Position numbers and translations under genes: made by a program. 64,000 nucleotides of DNA from SPJN01 sp965229935 (GTDB taxonomy: Bacteria > Pseudomonadota > Alphaproteobacteria > SPJN01), in assembly GCA_965229935.1 (NCBI GenBank), contig CBDDKB010000002.1:2666001-2730000 (forward strand), given 5' to 3'. The stretch's first letter is position 1. Each line of letters begins with the position of its first letter. The notes beneath the pieces were generated by a model, which worked only from the letters and a program-made list of their open reading frames with translations, did no database searches and was not told the DNA's origin. Positions 27,928 through 36,091 of this stretch are shown here, piece after piece.

Positions 27928-28354
27928 GCGGGATTAGGTGGGATCAGGCGGGAACCACCGGGAAAGGACCGAAAAACTGCGATTTTTCGCGATGTATTGT
28001 GGGACGACTGCCTTGTCCCAAAATTGGCGCAATAATCGGCCATAGTTTGCAGTACTGGGAACGGCAGGTCCAAATCGGGCAAAATTCTGGACCGCGTTCA
28101 AACGCGTCTTAAAAGGGTACTCAGAGGCATCTTAGGCGCAGAGTGCTGCGGCTTATGATTGTGCAGGCCAATGATTGCTTGCGGATAGTGGGCGTTGCAT
28201 CTGGTTGGGCAAGTTGGGTGGCTGTCTTGTAAGTGCGCCATTTGGTTCCCAGAACAGATCATCGGTTCCCAGTTTTATATCTAATTGAAAAATAACGGTA
28301 TATCACAATGCGCGACGCTACCGGCAAATTAGAACTGGGAACTTGTACCCCCCT
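27928..28354. promoter_or_regulatory. Prophage left non-coding region with GTTCCCAG repeats
   Basis: No gene. GTTCCCAG occurs at 28245 and 28265 (direct, 20 bp apart) and as its inverse CTGGGAAC at 28055 and 28335. Twofold-spaced copies next to the repressor gene suggest protein binding, perhaps by the repressor or as transposition-enhancer elements. The region between L1 and the repressor gene is a usual place for such sites in Mu-like phages. Confidence 0.45.
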
Positions 28355-28996
28355 TTAAACAGGGCTTATAGCTGAAATGACGCGGCCTATGACTTTGACA
28401 TTCTCTGCCTGTTCCGGCGTCAGAATTTCATCATCATATTTCGGATTGTCATTTTTGATGATCAAGCCATTTGTCATGTTTTGAAATCGGTTTACTGTAA
28501 CAAATCCATCGTTCAAATAGGCAAAAACACCATTGTTTCCAAACCCGCCTGCCCGAAGGTCAATCATCACCAAACTGCCAGCCGGAAATGTCGGTGCCAT
28601 TGCATCACCTTTAATTTGAACTAGCGCCAAATAGTCCAATTCCGTGCCATTTGACACCATCTCGACGAAGGTTCGCCAAAACATAATGTAGCTGCTGATA
28701 TTCATATCGGCCAGCAAATGCTCGGGGAATCCCAAAATCCTTGGAGACAAAAGCGGAATATAGCATTGCCCCTCAGTCTCGGGCGATTCGCCAGTAACTA
28801 ACCAGTCAATGCTTACCTTCAACGATTCGTTGATCTTCAACAAAACATCCATATTCGGCAGCCTGTCTCCGCGTTCGTATGCGCTTAGCGCCCCTTGCGA
28901 AATGCCAATCTTCTCTGCGAACTCCCCCTGACTAAACCCTGCTCTTAGGGATTTCAGCCGTTCGCCAAAGCCGTTTAGTTCGATTTCATTTTTCAT
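28355..28996 (-). CDS. Prophage repressor, HTH plus degenerate S24 domain
   Basis: 213 residues. N-terminal HTH_XRE domain (about 10-65: 'FSQGEFAEKIGISQGALSAYERG') and C-terminal LexA/CI-type peptidase S24 fold ('KGDAMAPTFPAGSLVMID'). It should hold the early promoter silent. Both catalytic residues appear replaced: the nucleophile position in GDxM is Ala132 where LexA-like proteins have Ser, and the general-base position in 'VTVNRF' is Asn169 where they have Lys. RecA-stimulated self-cleavage is therefore unlikely, in keeping with transposable phages that do not depend on SOS. It is divergent from ner. Confidence 0.88.
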   Translation of the reverse strand: MKNEIELNGFGERLKSLRAGFSQGEFAEKIGISQGALSAYERGDRLPNMDVLLKINESLKVSIDWLVTGESPETEGQCYIPLLSPRILGFPEHLLADMNISSYIMFWRTFVEMVSNGTELDYLALVQIKGDAMAPTFPAGSLVMIDLRAGGFGNNGVFAYLNDGFVTVNRFQNMTNGLIIKNDNPKYDDEILTPEQAENVKVIGRVISAISPV

Positions 28997-29012
28997 TCAA
29001 GTTTCCAACTCA

Positions 29013-29058
29013 AAAACGAATTGACAAATCGTTTTAGATACAAAATAATCGCTTTGTA
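29013..29058 (+). promoter_or_regulatory. Early promoter with two operators
   Basis: -35 TTGACA (29021-29026), 17-bp spacer, -10 AATAAT (29044-29049), reading toward ner. AAAACGA-N9-TCGTTTT (29013-29035) overlaps the -35, and TACAAA-N8-TTTGTA (29039-29058) covers the -10 and expected start. The repressor and Ner are the likely binders. Confidence 0.75.
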
Positions 29059-29085
29059 ATAAAAGCTAAACGGAAATGAATTCCT

Positions 29086-29478
29086 ATGGACTGGTCAGCC
29101 AAAAAAGTTCTATATGAGCTAGAACAACGCAGGAACACAAATTTTGCAGAGATTGAACGCGCCTACGGAATGCGTCCAGCCACTTGCTCAATTGCCTGTC
29201 TTCGTCCTCTAGAGCATGCAGAAATTGCGATTGCTGAAACTCTCGGCGAACCCGCCCATATCATTTGGCCAAGCCGATATGATGAAAATGGTAAGCGCCT
29301 GAAGCCGCAGCCTCGTAAAAACTACAAAACCAAATCTAATAAAAAATCCTCAATAAAGCCAAATAAAAGGGTTGTTTGTAGAGATTGTAAAGAAATCCCA
29401 AACAAAACAGCCACTTCTAGTAAACAAGATGGTCCCTTTTTAGAGAATTTGCACCGTCAAAAAGCAGCGCGAGGCTAG
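29086..29478 (+). CDS. ner: Ner-like DNA-binding protein
   Basis: 130 residues. The N-terminal about 70 residues match the Ner/Nlp fold: 'DWSAKKVLYELEQRR', a helix-turn-helix, then 'IAETLGEPAHIIWPSRY', close to the Mu Ner ending 'ALG..P.EIWPSRY'. Ner negatively regulates early and repressor promoters. The C-terminal about 60 residues are an added lysine/asparagine-rich tail not usual for Ner, including two CxxC-like cysteines ('CRDC'). First gene of the early operon, about 30 nt after the predicted transcription start. Confidence 0.8.
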   Translation: MDWSAKKVLYELEQRRNTNFAEIERAYGMRPATCSIACLRPLEHAEIAIAETLGEPAHIIWPSRYDENGKRLKPQPRKNYKTKSNKKSSIKPNKRVVCRDCKEIPNKTATSSKQDGPFLENLHRQKAARG

Positions 29479-29481
29479 ACT

Positions 29482-30306
29482 ATGGCACGCACTACTTTTG
29501 ACATTGACACCAAGCAAGTTCCGGTTGCGGACATCAAGATGGCCACGCGGCTGCGGCGGGTAGATCAGGCCCATGTCGAATTACTGGCCGATTCGATGCG
29601 TGACAAAGGGCTGATCCAATCCATCGTGGTGGAAAAGGATGGCACCAAATTGACCTTGGTCGCCGGTGCCCACCGATTGGCTGCGGCCAAGCAGCTTGGC
29701 TGGGACAAGATTGAGGCACGTCTGACAGGCCGCTTAACCGCGAATGATCGGCGGCTGCTGGAAATTGATGAGAACCTTGCCCGGCACGATCTGAACCCCC
29801 TCGACCGGGCTATTTTCATGGCCCAACGCAAGCGCATTTTCGAACTGGAAAATCCAGAAATCGGTCATGGCGGTGACCGCAAGTCAGATCAAGCGCTAAA
29901 TATTAGCACTTGGTCATCCTTCTCAGAAGAAACAGCTAAAGAACTTGGGTTCGGTGAGAGCACCATAAGGCGTGCTGTGGCAATTGCCCAAGGCCTTGCC
30001 CCTGCCACACGCAAGGCGCTGGCTGGCACTCCCTTATGCAAAAAAGAAGGCGAACTGTTCAAGCTATCAAAGCTGCCCAAGGACGATCAAATGCCGGTCC
30101 TAGAATTGGCACTTGCTGAGGATGCGCCCCTGTCAATTGATGCTGCCAACCGCCTGCATCGGGGCGAGGAGGTCAAGCCCAAAGACCCTGTCGCTGAACA
30201 AGCCGCCAAATTGAATGCCCTTTGGGACAAGCTGCCCAAAAAAGTACGCATCGAATTTGTGCGGAAGCGCTGGGATGAACTGGCCTTATTGAAGGGGGAT
30301 GCGTGA
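29482..30306 (+). CDS. ParB/Srx-domain early phage protein
   Basis: 274 residues. The N-terminal ParB-like nuclease/CTPase domain (about 10-100) contains 'TLVAGAHRLAAAKQLGWDKI', followed by an HTH region ('ETAKELGFGESTIRRAV'). No ParA is encoded nearby and the gene lies inside the transposition operon, so chromosome partition is not indicated; a DNA-binding role in replication or control is more likely. It starts 3 bp after ner and overlaps the DUF3850 gene by 4 bases. Confidence 0.8.
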   Translation: MARTTFDIDTKQVPVADIKMATRLRRVDQAHVELLADSMRDKGLIQSIVVEKDGTKLTLVAGAHRLAAAKQLGWDKIEARLTGRLTANDRRLLEIDENLARHDLNPLDRAIFMAQRKRIFELENPEIGHGGDRKSDQALNISTWSSFSEETAKELGFGESTIRRAVAIAQGLAPATRKALAGTPLCKKEGELFKLSKLPKDDQMPVLELALAEDAPLSIDAANRLHRGEEVKPKDPVAEQAAKLNALWDKLPKKVRIEFVRKRWDELALLKGDA

Positions 30307-30575
30307 TGGCGAAGCGCAAAACCAATCACCTGCTTAAAACAGAAGGCTATCTTTGGGATGCTGTCGCTGACGGAACCAAGACTTATGAAATCAGGTTAAA
30401 TGATCGTGGTTTTCAGACAGGCGACACGCTGTGGCTATATCGGTTGAAAGACGACAAAACAGGAGGCGTCGACACAACCGTTGATCACCTCGTAAAGCGT
30501 ATCAGCCATATTCTGCAAGGAGGCCAGTTTGGTCTTGAGCCACGCTATTGCATCCTGTCGTTGGAGGACGCGTGA
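30303..30575 (+). CDS. DUF3850 (ASCH-like) protein
   Basis: 90 residues. 'HLLKTEGYLWDAVADGTKTYEIRLNDRGFQTGD' region and the ending 'RYCILSL' are DUF3850 hallmarks; this is a small RNA-binding ASCH/PUA-like fold frequent in phages. Function unknown. It overlaps both neighbours in an ATGA/TGATG chain, so it is strictly cotranscribed with the ParB-like gene and the transposase genes. Confidence 0.8.
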   Translation: MMAKRKTNHLLKTEGYLWDAVADGTKTYEIRLNDRGFQTGDTLWLYRLKDDKTGGVDTTVDHLVKRISHILQGGQFGLEPRYCILSLEDA

Positions 30576-31051
30576 TGGTGAAGGTGCGAGGCGACACAGC
30601 AACCCTTGACCTGTTTGGCGATGCAGAACCTGTTGCTATCGCCCACACATTTCAGGACGACGACCCCAAAGTAAAAAGCTGGTCCATGCGGGGCCGCATT
30701 GCACGCGGCGTTGCTGTGACGCTGGAAGACTGTCCCAAATCGCGCGAGGAAATCGCCGCTGAAATGTCAGAGTTTTTGGGCGCAGAGGTTTCGTTGCCCA
30801 TGTTGAACAAGTACGCATCCGTCAGCGCCGAAGACAAGACCATCAGCCTTGATCGTGCCATTGCCCTGATTGCAGTCACGGGTGACGCCCGTTTCCTTGG
30901 CGCTGAACTGGGCCGCATTGGCAAGGCTGTGATCGACGGGCGGTACTTGGCTGCTGTCGAGGCCGCTTATTACGGCGAAATTGCCGACGAAGCCGCTGCA
31001 AAGAAAAAGGCTGCCCTACGTGATCTACAAAAGGGGGGCGGCTGGAAATGA
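30575..31051 (+). CDS. Early phage protein of unknown function
   Basis: 158 residues from the ATG at 30575 that overlaps the preceding stop (TGATG); a longer upstream start would run into the DUF3850 gene. No catalytic motif. The protein is mostly helical, with a middle segment 'EEIAAEMSEFLGAEVSLPMLNKYAS' that could be a helix-turn-helix and a basic tail. It sits immediately before transposase A (4-base overlap), so a role in transposition or its control is plausible but unproven. Confidence 0.65.
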   Translation: MVKVRGDTATLDLFGDAEPVAIAHTFQDDDPKVKSWSMRGRIARGVAVTLEDCPKSREEIAAEMSEFLGAEVSLPMLNKYASVSAEDKTISLDRAIALIAVTGDARFLGAELGRIGKAVIDGRYLAAVEAAYYGEIADEAAAKKKAALRDLQKGGGWK

Positions 31052-32976
31052 CGTGGCTGACAGCACAAGAAATCGCCGATCATGATCTGCCCGAACTGCC
31101 CGGCACCAAGCGGGGCGTGCAAAAACTGGCTTCCCGTAACGAGTGGGCCATCAAGCGCAGCGAAGAGGGCACGCTTTTGTGTCGCAAACGTGCGGGCCGT
31201 GGTGGCGGGTTTGAATATCACACCAGCCTGTTGCCCTTGCGCGCCCAGAAGCGGCTGGAGGCGCTAGCGCGGAAGGAAGACAGCGGGACACAGATAGTTG
31301 AAGGTGCTGAACTGTGGGCGCAGTTTGAACGACGCAGCAACAAGGCCAAGGCAGAGGCTGAACGGCGTCTGACGATCCTGAAAAAGGTCGACCAACTGTG
31401 TCTGGATGGGTTCTCACGCAATCAGGCGACAGACATCGTTGCCGGTGAATTTGGCGTATGTGCGCGCACCGTTTGGGATTGGCGCGGTCTTGTTGCCCTG
31501 CATGGAGAGCAAGACTGGCTAGCGGTCCTTGCCCCCAAACCACGCGGTGCTGCGGCCTGCAAAAAAGTGAAGAAGAAAGACTGCGCTGACGCGGCGTTGG
31601 CCTTTTTTAAGTCGGATTATTTGCGGCCTGAACAGCCATCAGCCGCCAGCTGCTATGACCGCTTGCTGAAACATGCCGCCGAGCAAAATTGGCAATTGCC
31701 CTCCCTGAAAACCATGATGCGCCGCCTAACGGCTGACGTGCCTGCGAGCGCAATCAGGCTGGCCCGTGAGGGCAATGATGTGCTGAAAGCAAGCTATCCA
31801 GCCATGAAGCGTGATCGGTCGCACTTCGACGCGATGGAAGCTGTGAATGCCGACTGCCACACGGTTGATGTGTTTGTCAAAATGCCCGATGGCAAAGTCA
31901 TGCGGCCCACCCTGATCGCTGTGCAGGATTTGCGCAGCGGTAAATTTTTGGGCTGGCGCTTTGATGACAAGCCGAATGCCAACGGCGTGCGCCTTGCCAT
32001 GCACGATATGTTCCGCGACTACGGCATTCCCAAACTGGTCTATTTTGACAATGGCCGGGAGTTTGCGTCCAAGATGATCACGGGCGGGCAAAAAACCCGC
32101 TTCCGCTTTAAGGTCAAGGACGATGATGTGGCCGGGCTGCTGACAGCGCTCGACATCAAGGTCCACTGGACGCTGCCTTATTCGGGCCAATCCAAACCGA
32201 TTGAACGGGCCTTCCGTGACCTGTGTGATCACATGGCGAAACACCCTGCCTTTGCCGGTGCCTATACCGGCAACAGCCCAACCAACAAACCTGCCAATTA
32301 TGGCAGCAAGGCGATTGCCTATGACGAGTTTGTGCGCGTCGCCAATCGCTGCATTCGCGAACACAATGCACGTGAAGGCAGGCAGGGCCAAGGCATGGAA
32401 GGCAGGTCTTGCGATCAGGTGTTCAAGGCCAGCTATGAAGCGGCACAGGTGCGCCGGGCGACAGAGCCGCAATTGCGCATGGCCTTGCTGGCCGCTGAAA
32501 AAGTCACGGCGCGCAAGCCTAGCGGCGCAGTCCATTTGTTGGGCAACAGCTTCTGGTCGGAGGTCTTGTCCGATCATATCGGCGCGCAATTGGTGGTTCG
32601 GTTTGACCCCGATGACCTTAGCCCCGGCGTTCACCTTTACGATGCAGAAGGCCGTTATCTGGGCCACGCCCCCATGATCGAAGCCCACGGCTTCAACGAT
32701 GTGGACGCAGCCCGCGAGCATGCGCGCAACCGCAAAAACTACATCAAGAAACAGCGCGAGACGCTTGAGCTTGAACGGGCCATGACCCCCGAGGAGCTTG
32801 CCGCCCTGTTGCCCGATGATGAGCCTGAAACCGAAAGACCTGCCGCGCGGGTTGTTCAGCTGGTGGCCGGGAACACAGCCTTAAATGAACCTGCCCTTGA
32901 AGAGGATGAAGAAGTCAGCCGCACGACCGCAAATGTAACGCGGCTGTTTGAGCGGATCAGCGAAGCAGGGGAATAG
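31048..32976 (+). CDS. Mu-type DDE transposase A
   Basis: 642 residues. The N-terminal Mu-type DNA-binding domain (about 1-70, 'WLTAQEIA....LPGTKRGVQKLA') and a second HTH region precede the integrase core. The catalytic triad is visible at Asp269 ('NADCHTVDVF'), Asp334 ('YFDNGREF') and Glu386 ('KPIERAF'), spacing very close to Mu A (269, 336, 392). A C-terminal domain begins about 470 ('VVRFDPDDLSPGVHLYD'). It catalyses strand transfer at the TGTA/TACA ends. It lies upstream of B, as in Mu. Confidence 0.95.
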   Translation: MTWLTAQEIADHDLPELPGTKRGVQKLASRNEWAIKRSEEGTLLCRKRAGRGGGFEYHTSLLPLRAQKRLEALARKEDSGTQIVEGAELWAQFERRSNKAKAEAERRLTILKKVDQLCLDGFSRNQATDIVAGEFGVCARTVWDWRGLVALHGEQDWLAVLAPKPRGAAACKKVKKKDCADAALAFFKSDYLRPEQPSAASCYDRLLKHAAEQNWQLPSLKTMMRRLTADVPASAIRLAREGNDVLKASYPAMKRDRSHFDAMEAVNADCHTVDVFVKMPDGKVMRPTLIAVQDLRSGKFLGWRFDDKPNANGVRLAMHDMFRDYGIPKLVYFDNGREFASKMITGGQKTRFRFKVKDDDVAGLLTALDIKVHWTLPYSGQSKPIERAFRDLCDHMAKHPAFAGAYTGNSPTNKPANYGSKAIAYDEFVRVANRCIREHNAREGRQGQGMEGRSCDQVFKASYEAAQVRRATEPQLRMALLAAEKVTARKPSGAVHLLGNSFWSEVLSDHIGAQLVVRFDPDDLSPGVHLYDAEGRYLGHAPMIEAHGFNDVDAAREHARNRKNYIKKQRETLELERAMTPEELAALLPDDEPETERPAARVVQLVAGNTALNEPALEEDEEVSRTTANVTRLFERISEAGE

Positions 32977-32982
32977 AAATCT

Positions 32983-33043
32983 GCGGGATGGCGTTCGTTT
33001 GAAACCCGACACCATCCCGCGTCACCAGCCGCCCAAGGGCGGC
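32983..33043 (+). promoter_or_regulatory. Two hairpins between transposase A and B genes
   Basis: GCGGGATGG (32983) pairs with CCATCCCGC (33012) across a 20-nt loop, and GCCGCCC-AA-GGGCGGC follows at 33028-33043. No T-tract follows, so these are not simple terminators; they may modulate B expression or mRNA processing. Confidence 0.45.
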
Positions 33044-33061
33044 CAATAAGGGAGACCCTAA

Positions 33062-34018
33062 ATGGTCGAAGAGCAAGAAGAAAGAGAATTTTCGCCCGCC
33101 GAAATTGCACAGATGCGCGATCAGGTGAAGGCGATCATCACGGCGGAGGGGCTGTCACAGGCCAAAACCGCTGAAAGGGCCGGGATTGCCAAGTCGACCT
33201 TTTCGGCATGGCTGAACGGCACCTATACCGGCGATCCGCAAAAGCTGACAAGGCAGGTTGCCAAGTGGGTACGCGGGCATCAGGAAAAAACCGATGCGCT
33301 GGAAAGCATCCCGATGATCCCGCATTATCGGCCCACTCCTACGTCGAACGAGATCATGCAGACCCTGCAGCTGGCCAAAATGCTGCCGGAGATCGCGGTC
33401 ATCAATGGACCGCCCGGCATGGGCAAGACATCGGCGCTGATGCAGTTTGCTCTGACCCACTCCAATGTCTGGTATGTGCCTTGCACGCCGCTGTGTGCAA
33501 GTTCAGCCACGCTGATGTCGGAAATGCTGTTCGCCTTGCAGCTCGGCGCTGGCGGGTTTCGATCTGCTGATCGGTTCAACCTCCTGCGCCGCAAAACAGA
33601 AGAGCGCGAGGGGCTATGGATTTTTGACGATGCGCAGCACCTGTCCATCGCCTCGCTTGAGATGATCCGGTCGCTGTTTGATCAGGTCAGCTGCGGCGTC
33701 GCGCTATGTGGCTCAGATGGGCTTTATGCCCAGCTTGAGAATGGCCCGAATGCACGCAAGCACGCGCAACTCGCCAGCCGCATTGGCCACAAGCTGACCC
33801 TGAAAAAACCAAGGGCTGGAGACATCAACGTGCTGCTCGACGCATGGGGCGTTGACGACAAGGCTGCCAAGGAATTCCTGAAAGGCATCGCGCTCAAGCC
33901 CGGTGCCCTGCGCAAGATGACCAAGGTGCTGCAGCTCGGCACCCTGTCAGCAAACTCAGCCGAAGAAACGTTCGCAAAAGAACATGCTGCCGATGCTGCA
34001 GCCACACTGGAGGCATGA
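33062..34018 (+). CDS. Mu B-like AAA ATPase, target-capture protein
   Basis: 318 residues. N-terminal HTH (about 20-60, 'LSQAKTAERAGIAKSTFSAWLNG'), then an AAA ATPase: Walker A 'GPPGMGKTS' (about 116-124) and Walker B 'LWIFDDA' (about 185-191). It coats target DNA and stimulates transposase A, and gives target immunity. GGGAGACC precedes the ATG. It is similar in length to Mu B (312). Confidence 0.92.
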   Translation: MVEEQEEREFSPAEIAQMRDQVKAIITAEGLSQAKTAERAGIAKSTFSAWLNGTYTGDPQKLTRQVAKWVRGHQEKTDALESIPMIPHYRPTPTSNEIMQTLQLAKMLPEIAVINGPPGMGKTSALMQFALTHSNVWYVPCTPLCASSATLMSEMLFALQLGAGGFRSADRFNLLRRKTEEREGLWIFDDAQHLSIASLEMIRSLFDQVSCGVALCGSDGLYAQLENGPNARKHAQLASRIGHKLTLKKPRAGDINVLLDAWGVDDKAAKEFLKGIALKPGALRKMTKVLQLGTLSANSAEETFAKEHAADAAATLEA

Positions 34019-34020
34019 TC

Positions 34021-34254
34021 ATGATCAGCCAGAAGATGAAAAACACCCTCGCCACATTCAAGCAACATGCCGCCGAAGGCACCGGCACCGAAGAGGTGCT
34101 GGCCGACTTCATCCAAACGATGGATGGCCTCGCCGATCAGGTTGAGCAGATGGAAAGGGCGGGCGTCCCGAAAGGCTCCAACGTGGTGGCGTTTACAAGC
34201 CGCCCCTTGCGCGCCGGTCGCCAGCCGCGCGGCGACCATTCGTTCGATGCTTAG
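34021..34254 (+). CDS. Small early phage protein
   Basis: 77 residues. Of two in-frame ATGs (34015, 34021) the second has GGAGG at 34009-34013 with 7-nt spacing, so 34021 is preferred. Acidic/helical N-terminus ('MKNTLATFKQHAAEGTGTEEVLADFIQTMDGL'-type amphipathic helices), basic C-terminus. No recognisable family. Position between B and Gam suggests an early accessory role. Confidence 0.65.
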   Translation: MISQKMKNTLATFKQHAAEGTGTEEVLADFIQTMDGLADQVEQMERAGVPKGSNVVAFTSRPLRAGRQPRGDHSFDA

Positions 34255-34347
34255 GGCGATGCTTAGGGACGATGACACGCGCACCGATGGGCCGTTGACC
34301 CTGTCACGGCCCGTCAGCCGCCCCTCACTTTTTCAAAGGATTTTGAC

Positions 34348-34884
34348 ATGGCTAAAAAGCAAAATATGAAGGTTGAAACGCCCCGCTTCCCTGTGCCCCA
34401 AAGCCGGGCCGACGCTGCGCGGGAAATTGCCACCCTTGGCAAGTTGCGCAACCAGATCGACCGCGCCAAGGCAAAGGCCGACACGCGCATTGCAACAATC
34501 GAAACGGCGCTGGCAGATGAGCTTGCCCCCTTAGTGGACGAACAAAAGGAACGGGTGAAAAACCTGCACGCCTATTGCGCCGCCAACCGGCAGGAGCTGA
34601 CCGATCAGGGCAAAACCAAAACCGTCGCATTTGAGACGGGCGAGGTGAAATGGCGTAACACGCCCAAGAAAGTCACGCTGTCGAAAATCGCTGACATCAT
34701 CCCGCGCCTTCGCACTGCGGGGCTGAGCAAGTTCTTGCGCACGAAGGAGGAAATCGACAAGGAGGCGATTTTGAAAGATGAAGCCAGCCGCGAACAGGCT
34801 TCGGCCATCAAAGGTATCACGATCAGCAGCCGTGAAGAGTTTGCTATCAAGCCGAACGAAACCGCTGTTGAGGAAGTGCTGTAA
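34348..34884 (+). CDS. gam: Host-nuclease inhibitor Gam
   Basis: 178 residues. Matches Mu Gam over its length: a coiled-coil N-terminal half, 'YCAANRQELTDQGKTKT' region, 'TGEVKWR..PKKV', 'GLSKFLRTKEEIDKEAIL' and 'IKGITISS.EEFAIKP'. Gam is a Ku-like dimer that binds DNA ends and blocks host exonucleases. The gene follows a 93-bp gap after the small ORF and overlaps the next gene (TAATG). Confidence 0.92.
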   Translation: MAKKQNMKVETPRFPVPQSRADAAREIATLGKLRNQIDRAKAKADTRIATIETALADELAPLVDEQKERVKNLHAYCAANRQELTDQGKTKTVAFETGEVKWRNTPKKVTLSKIADIIPRLRTAGLSKFLRTKEEIDKEAILKDEASREQASAIKGITISSREEFAIKPNETAVEEVL

Positions 34885-35369
34885 TGTCCACCGAACGGCA
34901 GCTGCTGGCCCTAAAAAAGGAGGCGACCGAGATTGTCGCCGCCTATGCAGGGCTTGGCGTCGATGAGCTTGCCTCAAAAACACGGCGCAAGCCGGTGGCG
35001 CAGGCCCGCCAGATCGTCATCGCCTTGGTGGTTGATCTGTCGGGCGCATCACAGTCAGCCATCGGCAGGCTGTTCGGAAAGGACCACACTACCGTCAGCT
35101 ATGCCTACCACGCCGTTCACCAGCGCAGCTCATACCCGACCGCTGAGGAATATCAGACCCTGCAGGCCGAACTGGTTGCGGCCATGAACGGGTTTGCGGC
35201 CAAGGTGGAGCTGACCGACGAATTGCTGCGGCAGGATGTGGCGCGCCTGACGGATCACGCCCTATTCCGTATGAAGACTGCCATCGAAAAATTAGCGGTG
35301 AAAAACCCGACCAAGGCCATCGAAAAAGTCAGCAACCTGCTGCGCGCGATTGAAAGTCCGATCCCATGA
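34884..35369 (+). CDS. DnaA domain IV-like DNA-binding protein
   Basis: 161 residues. The central region (about 35-90) reads 'ARQIVIALVVDLSGASQSAIGRLFGKDHTTVSYAYHAV', matching the DnaA C-terminal box-binding helix-turn-helix, including the HTTV signature. The ATPase domain of DnaA is absent. It may compete with or mimic host DnaA at initiation sites during replicative transposition. Coupled to Gam and GemA by overlapping start/stop codons. Confidence 0.8.
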   Translation: MSTERQLLALKKEATEIVAAYAGLGVDELASKTRRKPVAQARQIVIALVVDLSGASQSAIGRLFGKDHTTVSYAYHAVHQRSSYPTAEEYQTLQAELVAAMNGFAAKVELTDELLRQDVARLTDHALFRMKTAIEKLAVKNPTKAIEKVSNLLRAIESPIP

Positions 35370-36091
35370 GTTCACAAGCCCAACCCAGCCCGAAACGCAA
35401 CAAGCTATACGCCGTAACCTCAATCGCGGCGAAGCAATTGGGGATCGACAAGGACGCGTTGGAAGATTTGCTGTTGCAGCGCTATGGCCATCCGTCGCGC
35501 AGGTCGCTGACATACGAGCAGCTGGTCGATTTGCTCCATCATTTTGAGGAACGCGGCTTTGTCGTTCAGGCAGGCGGCAAGGCACGCAGCACCGGCAAGC
35601 GGGCACGGCAGCAAGCATCCCACCCAGAGGCGCGCAAGATCAGAGCATTGTGGATTGTGCTGTGGAATTTGGGTGCGATCCGTGACCCGTCCGAACAGGC
35701 CCTGGCTAAATTCGCTAAGCGCACCACGGGCGGATCGGACAAGGGGATCGAAGACCTGCACTGGGTCCACGGTGAAGACGCCAACAAGGTGATCGAAGCC
35801 CTGAAATCATGGGCAACGCGCGAGGGTGTTGACTGGTCGCCTTATCGCGATGAAGCGTTGCGCAAAATTACAAATGAACGCGCCCGCGTGCTGGAGGCAC
35901 AGTGGGCCAAGCTGACCAAGCTGGGCGCAACCCGCGTGCCGGGCACGACCGGCCTTGACACATGGTTGCTGCATGCCTTGAACCTGCCCTGCACGCAGCA
36001 CTATCGCGCGATGGCCGCAGAGGATCAGGACCGGGCACAGAAGCGGCTTGGCCAGTGGATCAGAAAGGTTGAAGCCGACCTTGGCCATTGA
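35366..36091 (+). CDS. gemA: GemA-family regulatory protein (Mu gp16-like)
   Basis: 241 residues; DUF1018. N-terminal 'AKQLGIDKDALEDLLLQRYGHPSRRSLTYEQL' region and 'KIRALWIVLWNLGAIRDPSEQALAKFAKR' are typical. In Mu, GemA affects host gene expression and DNA topology. A C-terminal extension beyond the usual about 160 residues follows. The ATG overlaps the previous stop (ATGA), and its end overlaps the Mor gene. Confidence 0.85.
   Translation: MSSQAQPSPKRNKLYAVTSIAAKQLGIDKDALEDLLLQRYGHPSRRSLTYEQLVDLLHHFEERGFVVQAGGKARSTGKRARQQASHPEARKIRALWIVLWNLGAIRDPSEQALAKFAKRTTGGSDKGIEDLHWVHGEDANKVIEALKSWATREGVDWSPYRDEALRKITNERARVLEAQWAKLTKLGATRVPGTTGLDTWLLHALNLPCTQHYRAMAAEDQDRAQKRLGQWIRKVEADLGH

Noticed and set aside
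29482..30306. Plasmid or chromosome partition ParB
   Set aside because: No ParA partner and no parS-like repeats seen; it lies inside a phage early operon.
31726..32721. A 331-codon open frame antisense to the transposase gene
   Set aside because: Shadow of the intact transposase with its complete DDE triad; no ribosome binding site or recognisable domain.
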